The notes beneath the pieces were generated by a model. That model was not told the DNA's origin, did no database searches, and was given only the letters and a program-made list of their open reading frames with translations. A program made the position numbers and the translations under genes. From assembly GCA_039640495.1 (NCBI GenBank), contig CP046864.1, forward strand, positions 744,001 to 808,000: a DNA stretch of 64,000 bases, in the 5' to 3' direction. Every line of letters starts with the position of its first letter. Positions within the stretch are counted from its first letter, which is position 1. Below are positions 27,897 through 37,608 of this stretch, piece by piece. The DNA is from Rhodobacteraceae bacterium IMCC1335 (lineage in GTDB: Bacteria > Pseudomonadota > Alphaproteobacteria > Rhodobacterales > Rhodobacteraceae).

Positions 27897-29455
27897 GCCA
27901 CCTCTTCGGTAATGCCGGCCATTAAAAGCCCCAATTCTTTTTCATTGGTCTCGCTTGGAAGGCGCTCGCCCATGATCTGCCCGTCAAACATTACCGCAAT
28001 CCGATCCGACAATGACATGATCTCTTCCAACTCGACAGAAACCAGTAAAATCGCTTTGCCGCGCTCGCGCAGCGTCATGATTTGTTGGTGAATGAACTCG
28101 ATCGCGCCGATATCCACACCCCGTGTGGGCTGACCAACCAATAAAATATCTGGGTCCCGCTCGATTTCGCGCGCCAAAACCAATTTTTGCTGATTGCCGC
28201 CGCTGAAGCTTTTTGCCGTTAAATTATGATTGGGCGGCCGCACGTCAAAGCGCTGCATCTTTTCGCTGGCATCTTGCTTGATCGCCGCATTGTTCATAAA
28301 AACACCCGATTGGTATTTTTTATCGGTATGATAGCCAAAGGCGATATTTTCCCAAGCGGCGAAATCCATAATCAGCCCTTCGCGCTGCCGATCTTCTGGC
28401 ACATGGGCAATGCCATATTTACGCCGGCTTTGACCATCAGCATTCTGACCACTGATATCAATGGGCGCGCCATTGACTAATATCTGTCCTTGCGCTGTAC
28501 GATAGCCGCCCAAAACCTCTAAAAGTTCTGATTGGCCGTTACCGGCCACCCCGGCAATTCCAAGAATTTCTCCGGCTCTGATATTAAAGCTGACGCCTTT
28601 CAGGCGCAACACACCGGCCTCATCTGTGACCTGCAGGTCTTTAACGTGCAACATCTCTTTGCCCGGCTTTGCTGCGGATTTATCAATGCGCAGCAAAACC
28701 TTGCGCCCGACCATTAGCTCGGCCAGCTTTTCGGGATTGGTATCGGCTGTTTTAACCGTTGCGGTCATTTCGCCGCGGCGCATCACCGAAACCGTATCTG
28801 TGATCTCCATAATCTCGCGCAATTTATGGGTGATCAGGATGATCGTTTTGCCTTCGTCGCGCAGGCGTTTTAAAATGCGGAAAAGCTGATCGGCTTCCGA
28901 TGGTGTTAACACGCCGGTCGGCTCGTCCAAGATCAAAATATTGGCCTGGCGGTATAAGGCTTTCAGGATTTCAACGCGCTGTTGATGCCCCACCGAAAGC
29001 TCTTCAACGATGGCATCCGGATCAACGTTCATCTCGTAATCGCGGGCCAAAGAGAGCAGGCTTTCGCGGGCCTTGACCAGCGAGGGGCGCAACATCGCGC
29101 CATCTTCCGCGCCAAGGATAATATTTTCCAAAACTGAAAAATTTGGCACCAGTTTGAAGTGCTGAAACACCATTCCGATACCCGCGGCTATTGCGGCTTG
29201 GCTGTCGGGGATTTGCATCTTGTTTCCAGCGATGAGCACGTCGCCTTTATCAGCCTTATAAAACCCATAAAGAATTGACATAAGCGTGGATTTTCCCGCG
29301 CCATTTTCACCAATAATTCCATGGATGGTTCCAGGCATCACCCGAATTGAAATATTTTTATTTGCTTGAACCGGCCCGAATGATTTGGAAATTCCGACCA
29401 GCTCAATAGCTGGGGCGGCAGAAACCTGCCGCCCCGTTGTGCCATTTTCGGTCAT
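27893..29455 (-). CDS. ABC transporter ATPase (double cassette) of a BMP-type importer
   Basis: A 520-residue protein with two ABC domains in tandem. The first has Walker A GENGAGKST near residue 53, signature LSVGHQQRVEI, and Walker B ILILDEPT. The second has a modified Walker A region GVAGNGQSELLE and signature SGGNQQKLVLAREIE. The first domain carries full motifs, while the second Walker A lacks the usual GKST, as in other members of this class. It energises nucleoside-type import. The start lies one base after the binding-protein stop. Confidence 0.92.
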   Translation of the reverse strand: MTENGTTGRQVSAAPAIELVGISKSFGPVQANKNISIRVMPGTIHGIIGENGAGKSTLMSILYGFYKADKGDVLIAGNKMQIPDSQAAIAAGIGMVFQHFKLVPNFSVLENIILGAEDGAMLRPSLVKARESLLSLARDYEMNVDPDAIVEELSVGHQQRVEILKALYRQANILILDEPTGVLTPSEADQLFRILKRLRDEGKTIILITHKLREIMEITDTVSVMRRGEMTATVKTADTNPEKLAELMVGRKVLLRIDKSAAKPGKEMLHVKDLQVTDEAGVLRLKGVSFNIRAGEILGIAGVAGNGQSELLEVLGGYRTAQGQILVNGAPIDISGQNADGQSRRKYGIAHVPEDRQREGLIMDFAAWENIAFGYHTDKKYQSGVFMNNAAIKQDASEKMQRFDVRPPNHNLTAKSFSGGNQQKLVLAREIERDPDILLVGQPTRGVDIGAIEFIHQQIMTLRERGKAILLVSVELEEIMSLSDRIAVMFDGQIMGERLPSETNEKELGLLMAGITEEVA

Positions 29456-29456
29456 T

Positions 29457-30452
29457 TTAGAAGTTTAAAACCGGGCATGAGTTATCAGACATGTAATCAT
29501 GCACGGCCAGATCGCCTGAGATAATGCTGGCTTTGGCCGCTTCAACCGCTGCAACCATATCCGCACTTACCAGATCGGCGTTATGCTCATCCATTGCATA
29601 GCCAACGCCTTCATTGGCCAAGTTCAGCCCGATCGCGCCGCTTTGCATATCAGCGCCATCTGAAAATGCATTATAAACGGCCACGTCAACGCGCTTCATC
29701 ATCGAGGTGAGCACTTTGCCCGGATGCAGGTAGTTTTGGTTGCTATCAACACCGATAGATAAAATACCTTCATCGGCGGCGGTTTGCAGAACCCCAACAC
29801 CGGTTCCGCCCGCCGCAGCGTAAACAATATCCGCGCCCTGCGAGATTTGCGCTTTGGTCAGTTCAGAGCCCTTGACCGGATCGTTCCACGCGGATGGGGT
29901 TGTTCCGGTCATATTGGCAACCACCTTTGCATTGGCATTTGCATGCGCAACACCTTGTGCATATCCACAGCCAAAGCGGCGGATCAAAGGAATATCCATT
30001 CCGCCAATAAATCCAACTACGCCTGAGCCGGATTTCATGCCGGCGATCATGCCAACAAGGAATGAGCCCTCATGTTCGGAAAAGCCGATATTCAAAACAT
30101 TATCCGCGGGTGCCCAGCCATCAATGATACCGAACTTTGTATCTGGATAATCGGGGGCGACTTCGGCAAGCACCGATGAAAAGGCAAACCCTGTAACAAC
30201 GATTGGGTTGGCGCCAGATTCGGCAAAGCGGCGCAGCGCTTGCTCGCGCTGGGCTTCTGATTGCAATTCGATATCAAGATAATTGCCGCCGGTTTCGGCT
30301 TTCCATTTTTCAGCGCCATTATGCGCAGCTTCGTTGAAAGACTTGTCGAATTTACCGCCCAAGTCATAAATCAGCGCAGGATCTGCCAATGCTGCGCCAG
30401 CTGTTAATGCAAGCGCTGCGGTTGCGCCTAAAAATTTCTGTATAATCTTCAT
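29457..30452 (-). CDS. BMP/PnrA-like periplasmic substrate-binding protein
   Basis: A 331-residue binding protein with a clear signal peptide (FLGATAALALTAGAALADP). The mature protein begins with ALIYDLGGKFDKSFNEAAHNG, the basic membrane protein (BMP)/PnrA signature. GMIAGMKSGSGVVGFIGGMDIP and IVYAAAGGTGVGVLQTA are also family hallmarks. PnrA-type proteins bind purine nucleosides. It has no lipobox cysteine, so it is a free periplasmic protein. It is the first gene of the importer operon, and its promoter lies in the 147-base gap upstream. Confidence 0.9.
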   Translation of the reverse strand: MKIIQKFLGATAALALTAGAALADPALIYDLGGKFDKSFNEAAHNGAEKWKAETGGNYLDIELQSEAQREQALRRFAESGANPIVVTGFAFSSVLAEVAPDYPDTKFGIIDGWAPADNVLNIGFSEHEGSFLVGMIAGMKSGSGVVGFIGGMDIPLIRRFGCGYAQGVAHANANAKVVANMTGTTPSAWNDPVKGSELTKAQISQGADIVYAAAGGTGVGVLQTAADEGILSIGVDSNQNYLHPGKVLTSMMKRVDVAVYNAFSDGADMQSGAIGLNLANEGVGYAMDEHNADLVSADMVAAVEAAKASIISGDLAVHDYMSDNSCPVLNF

Positions 30453-30599
30453 GGATGTCTCCCCATCTTGCGTTTTGTGTCCATAGGAAAAGCGGAATGC
30501 GTTGCCTTACTCTAAGATCATCCATCATTAAGGACGAAACTCTTTGCTAGGGTCAACCGATTTTTATGCAAACCGATATAAAACCAATGATAAAATGCG

Positions 30600-31031
30600 C
30601 TAGGCCCAAGTTTTCGCCAGAACCAAAGCATCTTCGCGGCTGCCATTCAATTTGTGGTAATAGGCTTTGCGCAGGCCTTGCTCTACGTAACCGCTTTTTT
30701 GATATAATGCGCGCGCTGCCTTGTTTTCGGCGCCAACTTCCAAAAAACAGATTTTGACACCGCGCTGGCGCGCGGCTTCTTCAAAAAGCTGCAAATAGGT
30801 TTTTCCCAATCCTTGCTTTCGCTGCGCTTGTGATACGATGAGCAGCAGCAATTCGACCTCGGTGTGTATTACCCGTCCCAGCGCAAAACCAAAGTCCTGT
30901 TCGATCAGTAGGGAATTTTCTGCAGCGCATAGCTGGGCGAATTCCTGCGCCGTCCAAGGGCGTTGGTCAAGCCCTGATTGCGCGTGAAGTTTGGCCATAT
31001 CTGCGGGCTGAAAGATGGTATTCTGTTGCAT
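30600..31031 (-). CDS. rimI: Ribosomal-protein-S18 alanine N-acetyltransferase-type GNAT
   Basis: A 143-residue GNAT acetyltransferase. Motif A for acetyl-CoA is in QAQRKQGLGKTYL (the usual R-Q-G-L-G pattern), and the C-terminal region ARALYQKSGYVEQGLRKAYYH is typical of RimI. RimI acetylates the N-terminal alanine of ribosomal protein S18. It follows tsaB by 14 bases, the standard tsaB-rimI arrangement. I chose ATG 31031; the frame is open much further upstream, but that part is antisense/overlapping tsaB and has no GNAT content. Confidence 0.88.
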   Translation of the reverse strand: MQQNTIFQPADMAKLHAQSGLDQRPWTAQEFAQLCAAENSLLIEQDFGFALGRVIHTEVELLLLIVSQAQRKQGLGKTYLQLFEEAARQRGVKICFLEVGAENKAARALYQKSGYVEQGLRKAYYHKLNGSREDALVLAKTWA

Positions 31032-31045
31032 TTGGCCCGTCAAAT

Positions 31046-31654
31046 TCAGGATGCGTTTGGATGCAGGATCTTTGGTCCAGGATCGCGGCGCAGCGCTGCA
31101 TCTGCCGGTTTTACGTATAAAGGGGCAGGGGGCATTACAGTTTTTACATCTCTTCGGGCGGCAATGCGGGCCATGTTTGCGACCAGTAGATCCGGCTTTG
31201 GCCGATAGAGCACTGGGATCGGGCTCGTGGCCAGCGTTGGCGCATCGCTCATTTGAGGGGTGGCCTGTAAATTTGCGCTGCTGCGCGTATAAAACTGATC
31301 TCGGGTGGCGGGTATCGCGATCAGGGTTTCCTTGGTTTTTCCCTCTATGCTGGCCTCGAAGCTGTCGACGCCGATCACAGGGCAATCCAAAGACAGGCCC
31401 AGCCCTCGAGCAAGGCTGATGGAAATACGGATGCCGGTAAAATTACCAGGCCCAAGGCCGACGCCAATCCGGCCAATTTTGTGTAAGCTGGTTTGCGTTT
31501 CGGCCAAAAGGGTTTGGATAAGTGGAACCAAAGCTTCGGCTTGGCCTTTTTGCATTGCTTCAAACGTGCTGCCCAGGATTGCGCCATTGCAAAGCAAAGC
31601 GGCCGCGCAATGCGCGGCCGATGTATCAAAAGCGAGAACCGTTTGATCAGCCAC
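31046..31654 (-). CDS. tsaB: tRNA t6A37 threonylcarbamoyltransferase accessory protein TsaB
   Basis: A 202-residue ASKHA-fold protein. LAFDTSAAHCAAAL at the start is the family nucleotide-binding loop. GVGLGPGNFTGIRISISLARGL around residue 67 is the TsaB signature. TsaB partners TsaD and TsaE in making N6-threonylcarbamoyladenosine on tRNAs. The ATG overlaps the nfu stop by eight bases, and rimI follows. It lacks the metal-binding HxxxH of TsaD, as expected. Confidence 0.92.
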   Translation of the reverse strand: MADQTVLAFDTSAAHCAAALLCNGAILGSTFEAMQKGQAEALVPLIQTLLAETQTSLHKIGRIGVGLGPGNFTGIRISISLARGLGLSLDCPVIGVDSFEASIEGKTKETLIAIPATRDQFYTRSSANLQATPQMSDAPTLATSPIPVLYRPKPDLLVANMARIAARRDVKTVMPPAPLYVKPADAALRRDPGPKILHPNAS

Positions 31655-32207
31655 CGACAGGGCGCACTTCAGTGACTTCGGGAATATAATGGCGGAGCAG
31701 ATTTTCGATTCCCATTTTCAACGTCATGGTTGAGGATGGGCAACCCGCGCAAGCGCCTTGCATTTGCAAATACACAATCCCACGTTCAAATCCGTAAAAT
31801 GTGATGTCACCGCCATCTTGCGCCACAGCAGGGCGAACGCGACTGTCCAGCAATTCTTTGATCTGTCCTACAATAACTTCATCTTCTCCGCTATGCTCAG
31901 CATGGCCCGAGCCTAGCCCTTCATCCGTCATCACCGCATCACCTGATTGAAAATGCTCCATGATTGCGCCCAGCAAAGCCGGCTTTACGTGATCCCAATT
32001 CACCGCATCCTCTTTGGTGATAGTGATGAAATCACGCCCCAAAAAAACGCCTGTTACGCCGTCTACCGCAAAAATACGCTGCACCAAAGGCGATTTTTCG
32101 GCGCCCTCATTGCTGGGAAAATCAGCTGTCCCCGCTTCTAAGACGGTTTGCCCAGGCAAGAATTTTAATGTTGCAGGATTGGGGGTGGATTCGGTTTGGA
32201 TAAACAT
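31647..32207 (-). CDS. Nfu-type iron-sulfur cluster carrier
   Basis: A 186-residue two-domain scaffold. The N-terminal Nfu_N domain begins MFIQTESTPNPATLKFLPGQ. The C-terminal NifU-like domain has the cluster-binding CAGCPSS with VAQDGGDI upstream. Nfu proteins carry 4Fe-4S clusters to targets such as lipoate synthase and aconitase. It is the first gene of nfu-tsaB-rimI. Full length for alphaproteobacterial Nfu. Confidence 0.93.
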   Translation of the reverse strand: MFIQTESTPNPATLKFLPGQTVLEAGTADFPSNEGAEKSPLVQRIFAVDGVTGVFLGRDFITITKEDAVNWDHVKPALLGAIMEHFQSGDAVMTDEGLGSGHAEHSGEDEVIVGQIKELLDSRVRPAVAQDGGDITFYGFERGIVYLQMQGACAGCPSSTMTLKMGIENLLRHYIPEVTEVRPVGG

Positions 32208-32679
32208 TTTGAACGCCTCTCTTCTGCGCTCTTTATATGGAGAGCCCCCGTGTTCGTCAATGTTTAGAATCGTTCTAATTTAATTTCATAATGGGTCTGT
32301 AAATATTTAGACAGTGCCAAAGATATCTTTAAACTTCACAGTTTTTTCGTTGGTGTCGGGTCTAAGCAGCTTTGGTAAATCAACCGTGGCGTTGCGGATG
32401 AGCGCATAGGGGCCGATCAAATCATCCGTTTGTTCGACCAACATCAAGCGCTTGCCGCCTTGCCGGTTGATTTGTGTTTTTTGTTGACGCGTAGAGGCTA
32501 CCCAAAGCAGCAGAGTGTAACCATAAGCGCGGTGCGGTTTAATAACATGCAATCTTTAGAGGGGCTAAAAGCACGCCTTGAACCAGCTTAAACAGTAGGG
32601 TTTTGAAATATAAACGATGTCTGAATGACGACCAGGACGCAAAATTGCAACGAGCGCGATGGTTAGGCGCGGTATGGCT
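32208..32679. other. Gap upstream of nfu with one small unassigned frame
   Basis: The 472 bases between nfu and the universal stress protein hold the nfu promoter region. An 81-codon ATG frame on the minus strand (32307-32552) ends in a hydrophilic stretch (DLPKLLRPDTNEKTVKFKDI) that looks protein-like, but I cannot assign it. It may be the tail of a lost gene or a small unrecognised protein. Confidence 0.3.
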
Positions 32680-33135
32680 TTAGGTAATTGCTTCGAGTCG
32701 CTCTTTGGATAAATCTCCCGGCACAATGGTTATTGGAACGGGCAGAGAGCCGGCGTTTTTGGTCAGTTGACTTACAAGCGGGCCGGGGCCTTTTTTATCC
32801 GTGCCTGCCCCCAGAACCAACACGCCAATTTCAGGATCATCTTTAACCTGCGCCAAAATCTCTTGAATTGGTTCACCTTCACGTATCACCAATTCAGGAT
32901 CTATCCCCTGACGATCGCGCATCCATTTGGCGAAGACTTCAAAATGCACCTCAATGCGTTCGCGCGCTTCGCTGCGCATGATATCGCTGACGCCGATCCA
33001 ATGGTTGAATTCTTCAGGTGGGATCACGGCCAGCACTTCAACGCCGCCACCGGTTCGTGCAGCGCGCATTGCCGCGAAACGCATTGCGTTCAGACATTCT
33101 TGACTGTCGTCGAGTATTACCAAAAACTTACGCAT
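32680..33135 (-). CDS. Universal stress protein (UspA family)
   Basis: A 151-residue single-domain Usp. It begins with RKFLVILDDSQECLNAMRFAA, the family first strand and helix. Near the C-terminus VLVLGAGTDKKGPGPLVSQL occupies the place of the ATP loop GxxG-x9-GS, and VPITIVPGDL ends the fold. The ATP-loop consensus is imperfect, so nucleotide binding is uncertain. Role: stress survival, cytosolic. Single gene. Confidence 0.88.
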   Translation of the reverse strand: MRKFLVILDDSQECLNAMRFAAMRAARTGGGVEVLAVIPPEEFNHWIGVSDIMRSEARERIEVHFEVFAKWMRDRQGIDPELVIREGEPIQEILAQVKDDPEIGVLVLGAGTDKKGPGPLVSQLTKNAGSLPVPITIVPGDLSKERLEAIT

Positions 33136-33227
33136 CTATGTGATCTCCTCAGCTGTATATGATGCGCGATGGCGTCACCCAACGCAAGGTTGATTTCAGC
33201 AGCCTGCTGTTTGTTGCGCAAAGGCGC

Positions 33228-34094
33228 TTAGGCCGAGGTTGATGCGGCCCAGTCCCAATAAGCCTCTTTAAGCTGCCTGGCAATCGGGCCGATTTGAAAA
33301 TGCGTTTCTTCAATCGCTGTGACGGGTGTGATTTTTTGCATATTTCCGGTCATAAAAACTTCATCAGCGGCATAAAAATCATCAAAACTCAAAACGGTTT
33401 CATGAATAGGAATGCCCATATCTTTTAAATGCTTGATGTGGCGTGCGCGCGTGATACCGGCTAAGAACGTGCCATTTGGCGCGGGGGTAAATACCTCGCC
33501 ATCGCGCGCCATGAAAATATTTGCCGTGGCGGTTTCTGCTACATTGCCCATAGCATCTGCAACCAACGCATTGCTGAATCCTTTGCAGCGCGCTTCTACC
33601 AGCATGCGCGCATTATTGGGATAGAGACAGCCGGCTTTTGCATTTACCACGGCGCTTTCTAAAATTGGCCTACGAAATTGCGTACGGCCCAAGGTTGCGC
33701 TGGTTTTGGGGGCTGCAAAGGGAATTTCTTCAAGCGAAATGGCAAACCCTGTGGTTTCAGCGTTTGGAACGATGGCCGTCAGATCCCCATCGATGCCCCA
33801 ATACATCGGGCGAATATAAACCGCGGCGGATGTCGCGTAGCGCGAAAGCCCTTCCCAGATCAGGGCTTTCATCTCAGAAACGCTATATGTTGGAGTGAGC
33901 ATTAAGGCCTTTGCCGAAGCGTTTACCCGCGCACAATGCGCCTCCAAATCAGGCGCAACACCGTTAAAATAGCGTGCCCCATCAAAGACGCCTGAGCCCA
34001 ACCAAGCCCCATGGTCGGCGGCTTTCATCACGGCAATATCGTCATCATGCCATTGGCCGTTGAAATAGGTTTTGATGTTGCTGCCCGTCGCCAT
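33228..34094 (-). CDS. ilvE: Branched-chain amino-acid aminotransferase
   Basis: A 288-residue class IV PLP aminotransferase. Segments WLGSGVFDGARYFNG (dimer/substrate loop), AKAGCLYPNN (PLP lysine region), and GNVAETATANIFMARDGEVFTP (PLP phosphate and Glu) follow the class IV signature order. It interconverts leucine, isoleucine and valine with their keto acids. The start at 34094 follows AGGAGACC and starts right at the family N-terminus; an upstream ATG at 34169 adds a non-homologous leader. A D-amino-acid aminotransferase relative is a lesser alternative. Confidence 0.88.
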   Translation of the reverse strand: MATGSNIKTYFNGQWHDDDIAVMKAADHGAWLGSGVFDGARYFNGVAPDLEAHCARVNASAKALMLTPTYSVSEMKALIWEGLSRYATSAAVYIRPMYWGIDGDLTAIVPNAETTGFAISLEEIPFAAPKTSATLGRTQFRRPILESAVVNAKAGCLYPNNARMLVEARCKGFSNALVADAMGNVAETATANIFMARDGEVFTPAPNGTFLAGITRARHIKHLKDMGIPIHETVLSFDDFYAADEVFMTGNMQKITPVTAIEETHFQIGPIARQLKEAYWDWAASTSA

Positions 34095-34258
34095 TGAGGT
34101 CTCCTTTTGGATACCCCGGCTCAGGACGAGGCATTCTGTGTTGCACCCTGACAAAAGACGGGTTCGCATGCAAGAGCCTGCCCGACCCTATTCGCGCGGC
34201 CTTAGCAAGACTAAGAGGTTTATGAGACTGCTTGCTCCGTAAGCGCAGGCGGCAGGGC

Positions 34259-35299
34259 TTAACTGCGCAGCAAACCCATAATATCGTAGGTTTGGTTCAA
34301 AATGGGCTGAGCAATTTTTCGAGCCCGCTCGGCCCCATCGGCCAAGACGCGGTCGATCTCGTCCGGTTCTTGCATCAACCGGTTCATTTCAGCCGAGATT
34401 GGTGAAAGCGTGGCGACCGCGCGGTCAATCAGCATTGGTTTGAACTCGGAAAATTGTTTGCCACCAATGTCATTTAGAACCTCGTCAAGGGATTGATCTT
34501 CCAACGCGGCATAGATCGCCACCAAATTGCGCGCTTCGGGGCGATTTTCCAATCCGGCTTCTTCGGAAGGTAGGGCATCGGGGTCGGTTTTGGCTTTGCG
34601 GAATTTCTGGGCAATGCTGTCTGCATCATCGCTCATATTTATGCGGCTCAGATCGGAAGGGTCTGATTTTGACATTTTCTTTGATCCGTCGCGTAGGCTC
34701 ATCACACGGGCTGCAGGCCCCCCGATCACCGGCTCGGTAATTGGAAAAAAATCCACCCCGAAATCATGGTTGAACTTGGTTGCAATATCTCTGGTTAATT
34801 CAAGATGTTGCTTTTGATCATCGCCCACGGGCACATGGGTTGCGTGATATAGTAAAATATCTGCGGCCATCAATGCGGGATATCCAAATAAACCAAGCGA
34901 TGCATTCTCAGCATTTTTTCCAGCTTTGTCCTTGAATTGGGTCATCCGCTTCATCCACCCCATGCGGGCGATACAATTGAAAATCCAACCCAATTGGGCA
35001 TGTTCAGGAACCGCGGATTGATTGAATAAAATTGACTGCTCCGGTTTTAGCCCAGCGGCAATAAAAAACGCTGCCAATTCGCGGGTGTTTTTGCGCAAGT
35101 TGGCCGGATCTTGCCAGACGGTCACCGCGTGTAGATCCACCATGCAATATAAAGATGCATGGTGAGGGCTTTGCATATGGACAAAACGCTTCACGGCGCC
35201 CAAATAATTGCCAAGCGTTAATCCGCCCGATGGCTGAACACCTGAAAAAACGCGCTTTTCAAATGGGCTTGGGGATGGTGTTTGAGCGGCATCCGACAT
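34259..35299 (-). CDS. trpS: Tryptophanyl-tRNA synthetase
   Basis: A 346-residue class Ic aminoacyl-tRNA synthetase. The HIGH-type motif is TLGNY within [19 protein letters not shown], and the KMSKS loop is present as KKMSKSD (about residue 206). It loads tryptophan onto tRNA-Trp. Full length. The start is 75 bases from the divergent rhomboid-like gene, the short gap presumably holding both promoters. Confidence 0.96.
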   Translation of the reverse strand: MSDAAQTPSPSPFEKRVFSGVQPSGGLTLGNYLGAVKRFVHMQSPHHASLYCMVDLHAVTVWQDPANLRKNTRELAAFFIAAGLKPEQSILFNQSAVPEHAQLGWIFNCIARMGWMKRMTQFKDKAGKNAENASLGLFGYPALMAADILLYHATHVPVGDDQKQHLELTRDIATKFNHDFGVDFFPITEPVIGGPAARVMSLRDGSKKMSKSDPSDLSRINMSDDADSIAQKFRKAKTDPDALPSEEAGLENRPEARNLVAIYAALEDQSLDEVLNDIGGKQFSEFKPMLIDRAVATLSPISAEMNRLMQEPDEIDRVLADGAERARKIAQPILNQTYDIMGLLRS

Positions 35300-35374
35300 A
35301 AATGTTCTCCAAAGGGCAATCTACTGCGTGTCGATTAACGGCAGCTTCAAGGCCCGTCAAGCAAAGGGAATGCG

Positions 35375-36070
35375 ATGTCTTTCAATCCGGAAACCCCCAA
35401 AGCTGCGGCCTTGAACCCGATGCCGCCCGTCGTCATGGCGCTTTTCTTGATGATTGCGGGGGTAGAGGCGCTATTTGCCTTAGCATCGATTGGGGTTTTG
35501 GGTGAGGGGTTTGACGCTTCCTGGCGGTTTTTGGCGATTGAGCGCTATGGCATGAACACGAAGCTTGTGTCATGGATGCGCGAAACTCAGGATTACGGCG
35601 CGGAACATTTGGTGCGCTTCGTTACGTTTTCCTTCTTGCATGCGTCTTTTATGCAGGCAGCGATCGCTTGCGCGTTGTTTTTGGCGATGGGCAAAATGGT
35701 TGGCAGCGTGTTTTCCGCCCCCGCCCTATTATTGTTCTTTTTTGTGCCAGCGGCGCTGGGCGCGTTGGTTTATTGCCTGATCTCGCCAGAGGCGGGATGG
35801 TTATTCGGAGCTTTCCCAGGGATTTATGGATTAATCGGGGCCTATACGTTTCTGCTCTGGGTGTCGTTAAAAGCGCAGCAGGCGCCGGCAGGCAAAGCGT
35901 TTAACATGATTGCGATGCTGATCGGGATCCAGCTTGTCTTTGGAATATTCTTGAGCGGCAGATTATTGTGGATCGCCGATTTGGCCGGATTTATAGGTGG
36001 CTTCACCTTATCTGTTTTATTGCTTCCAGGCGGGCTTGCGCGTTTGGCGCAAGCGTTGCGTCGTGATTAA
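35375..36070 (+). CDS. Rhomboid-fold membrane protein lacking protease residues
   Basis: A 231-residue protein with about six membrane helices laid out as in rhomboid intramembrane proteases. The active-site Gly-Ala-Ser-Gly loop is replaced by GAFPGIYGLIGAY (Phe147-Pro148 in place of Ser-Gly). The usual C-terminal catalytic His (in H-x-x-G-F) is Asp202 in DLAGFIGG. The oxyanion His-Asn helix also lacks both residues (FMQAAIACALFL). It therefore looks catalytically dead, like an iRhom or derlin, and may bind membrane substrates. It overlaps the murJ stop codon region on the opposite strand by four bases. Confidence 0.8.
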   Translation: MSFNPETPKAAALNPMPPVVMALFLMIAGVEALFALASIGVLGEGFDASWRFLAIERYGMNTKLVSWMRETQDYGAEHLVRFVTFSFLHASFMQAAIACALFLAMGKMVGSVFSAPALLLFFFVPAALGALVYCLISPEAGWLFGAFPGIYGLIGAYTFLLWVSLKAQQAPAGKAFNMIAMLIGIQLVFGIFLSGRLLWIADLAGFIGGFTLSVLLLPGGLARLAQALRRD

Positions 36071-37608
36071 TGCTTTTTAAAACTGGCTTTTATCTCTTGC
36101 AGCGAGAAGGCTTTTAATCTTTCACCCAGCCAAAGATATAATCCCGCGCCAGCAATTACCAGGAAGAGCGCATAGACAATTCGCCCAGAAACGCTGGTGA
36201 TAGCGGGGCTGATGAAAAATTGTATGCCGTAAAGAGCAACTCCCAAGAAAAGGCTGGCAATGCACATGCGCAGCAAACGATGCTTCAAAGCGGCGTCCTG
36301 CTTCAAAATATCGTCAAAGCCGCGTGCGCCCCAAAACAGCAGCCCGACCATCGCCCAGGCCGAAAGACTTGTGGCGATGGCTGCGGCCAGCCAGCCAATA
36401 AAGGGCATAAGACCGACGGCTAAGGCGGCATTGACCCCCATCCCCACAAGCGCAAATCGAAAGGGCCTGCGCGTGTCTTCGCGCGCAAAATATAATGGCT
36501 GCAAGAGCTTTTGCAGCACAAAAGCGGGCAAGCCCAATCCGTAGATAGCGGTTGCAAGCGCCATCGCTTGCGCGTCATGGAGGGAGGTTGCGCCATGTTC
36601 AAAAAGCGCAGAGACGAAAGGATAGGGCACCACGCAAAGCGCCATTGCAGCCGGTAAACTGAGCGCTAATGTGATTTCGGTTGCGCTTGCAAAGGCTTGT
36701 TTTGCCCCTGTTTGATCTTTTGCCTGCAGGCGTCGTGACAATTCTGGCAAGAGCACAATACCCACAGCAATGCCAACCACGCCCAAGGGCAACTGATACA
36801 AACGATCAGCCCCATATAGCCAACTGACAGCGCCGGGATGTTGGCTGGCGACCAATTGTCCGACCAATAAATTAATTTGTAGCACGCCATTGGCCAAAGC
36901 TGCAGGTAGCGCAATCCGCACCAGCTGTCGCATTTCGGGGCTAAAGCTGGGCCGCCCCAAACGAATAGGAAGCCCGGCGGCCTGTGCTGCCCGCCACAGC
37001 GCGGCCAATTGCACAACCCCCGCAATTGGAACCGCCCAAATCAGATAATAGATGACCGCATGGTTCATCACCCATCCCAGACAAAGCGCGCAAATGATGA
37101 TGATATTTAAGAAGACAGGCGCGGCGGCTGCCATTGCGAAGCGCCCTTGGGCATTCAGCGCACCAGACAGCAGAGCGCTGAGCGAGATAAGGAAAATATA
37201 AGGAAACATCACGCGGCCATAGTCAACCGCCATATCAAAGCGGGCATCGCCCATGAACCCCTGCGCGGTCAGCCAGACAAGCGCTGGCATGAAAATCAGC
37301 GCCAGCGCCGTCAAAAGCGCCAGCGCAAAGGCAAGCCCGCCCATCGCCTGGCTGGCAAATCCGATCGGATTGTCTTGCGCTTCAAGGCGCTTTGAAAACA
37401 AGGGCACAAAAGCGGCGTTGAAAGCGCCCTCTGCAAAGAAGCGCCGAAACATATTGGGCAAACGAAACGCAACCACAAACGCGTCCAATACCGGCCCTGC
37501 GCCTATCAACATATACAGTAGAACCTCGCGGGCCATGCCCAGCACGCGGCTGAGCAAAGTCCAAAAACCGACCGTCATAATGCCTTTGAGCAGTCGCGCC
37601 CCACTCAT
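36067..37608 (-). CDS. murJ: Lipid II flippase MurJ
   Basis: A 513-residue polytopic protein of the MOP superfamily with about 14 membrane segments. It begins with GIMTVGFWTLLSRVLGMAREVLL and contains FRLPNMFRRFFAEGAFNAAFVPLF, the hallmark of MurJ/MviN. It flips lipid II to the periplasmic face for peptidoglycan synthesis. Its ATG overlaps the glnD stop by four bases; glnD-murJ coupling is common in alphaproteobacteria. Confidence 0.95.
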   Translation of the reverse strand: MSGARLLKGIMTVGFWTLLSRVLGMAREVLLYMLIGAGPVLDAFVVAFRLPNMFRRFFAEGAFNAAFVPLFSKRLEAQDNPIGFASQAMGGLAFALALLTALALIFMPALVWLTAQGFMGDARFDMAVDYGRVMFPYIFLISLSALLSGALNAQGRFAMAAAAPVFLNIIIICALCLGWVMNHAVIYYLIWAVPIAGVVQLAALWRAAQAAGLPIRLGRPSFSPEMRQLVRIALPAALANGVLQINLLVGQLVASQHPGAVSWLYGADRLYQLPLGVVGIAVGIVLLPELSRRLQAKDQTGAKQAFASATEITLALSLPAAMALCVVPYPFVSALFEHGATSLHDAQAMALATAIYGLGLPAFVLQKLLQPLYFAREDTRRPFRFALVGMGVNAALAVGLMPFIGWLAAAIATSLSAWAMVGLLFWGARGFDDILKQDAALKHRLLRMCIASLFLGVALYGIQFFISPAITSVSGRIVYALFLVIAGAGLYLWLGERLKAFSLQEIKASFKKH

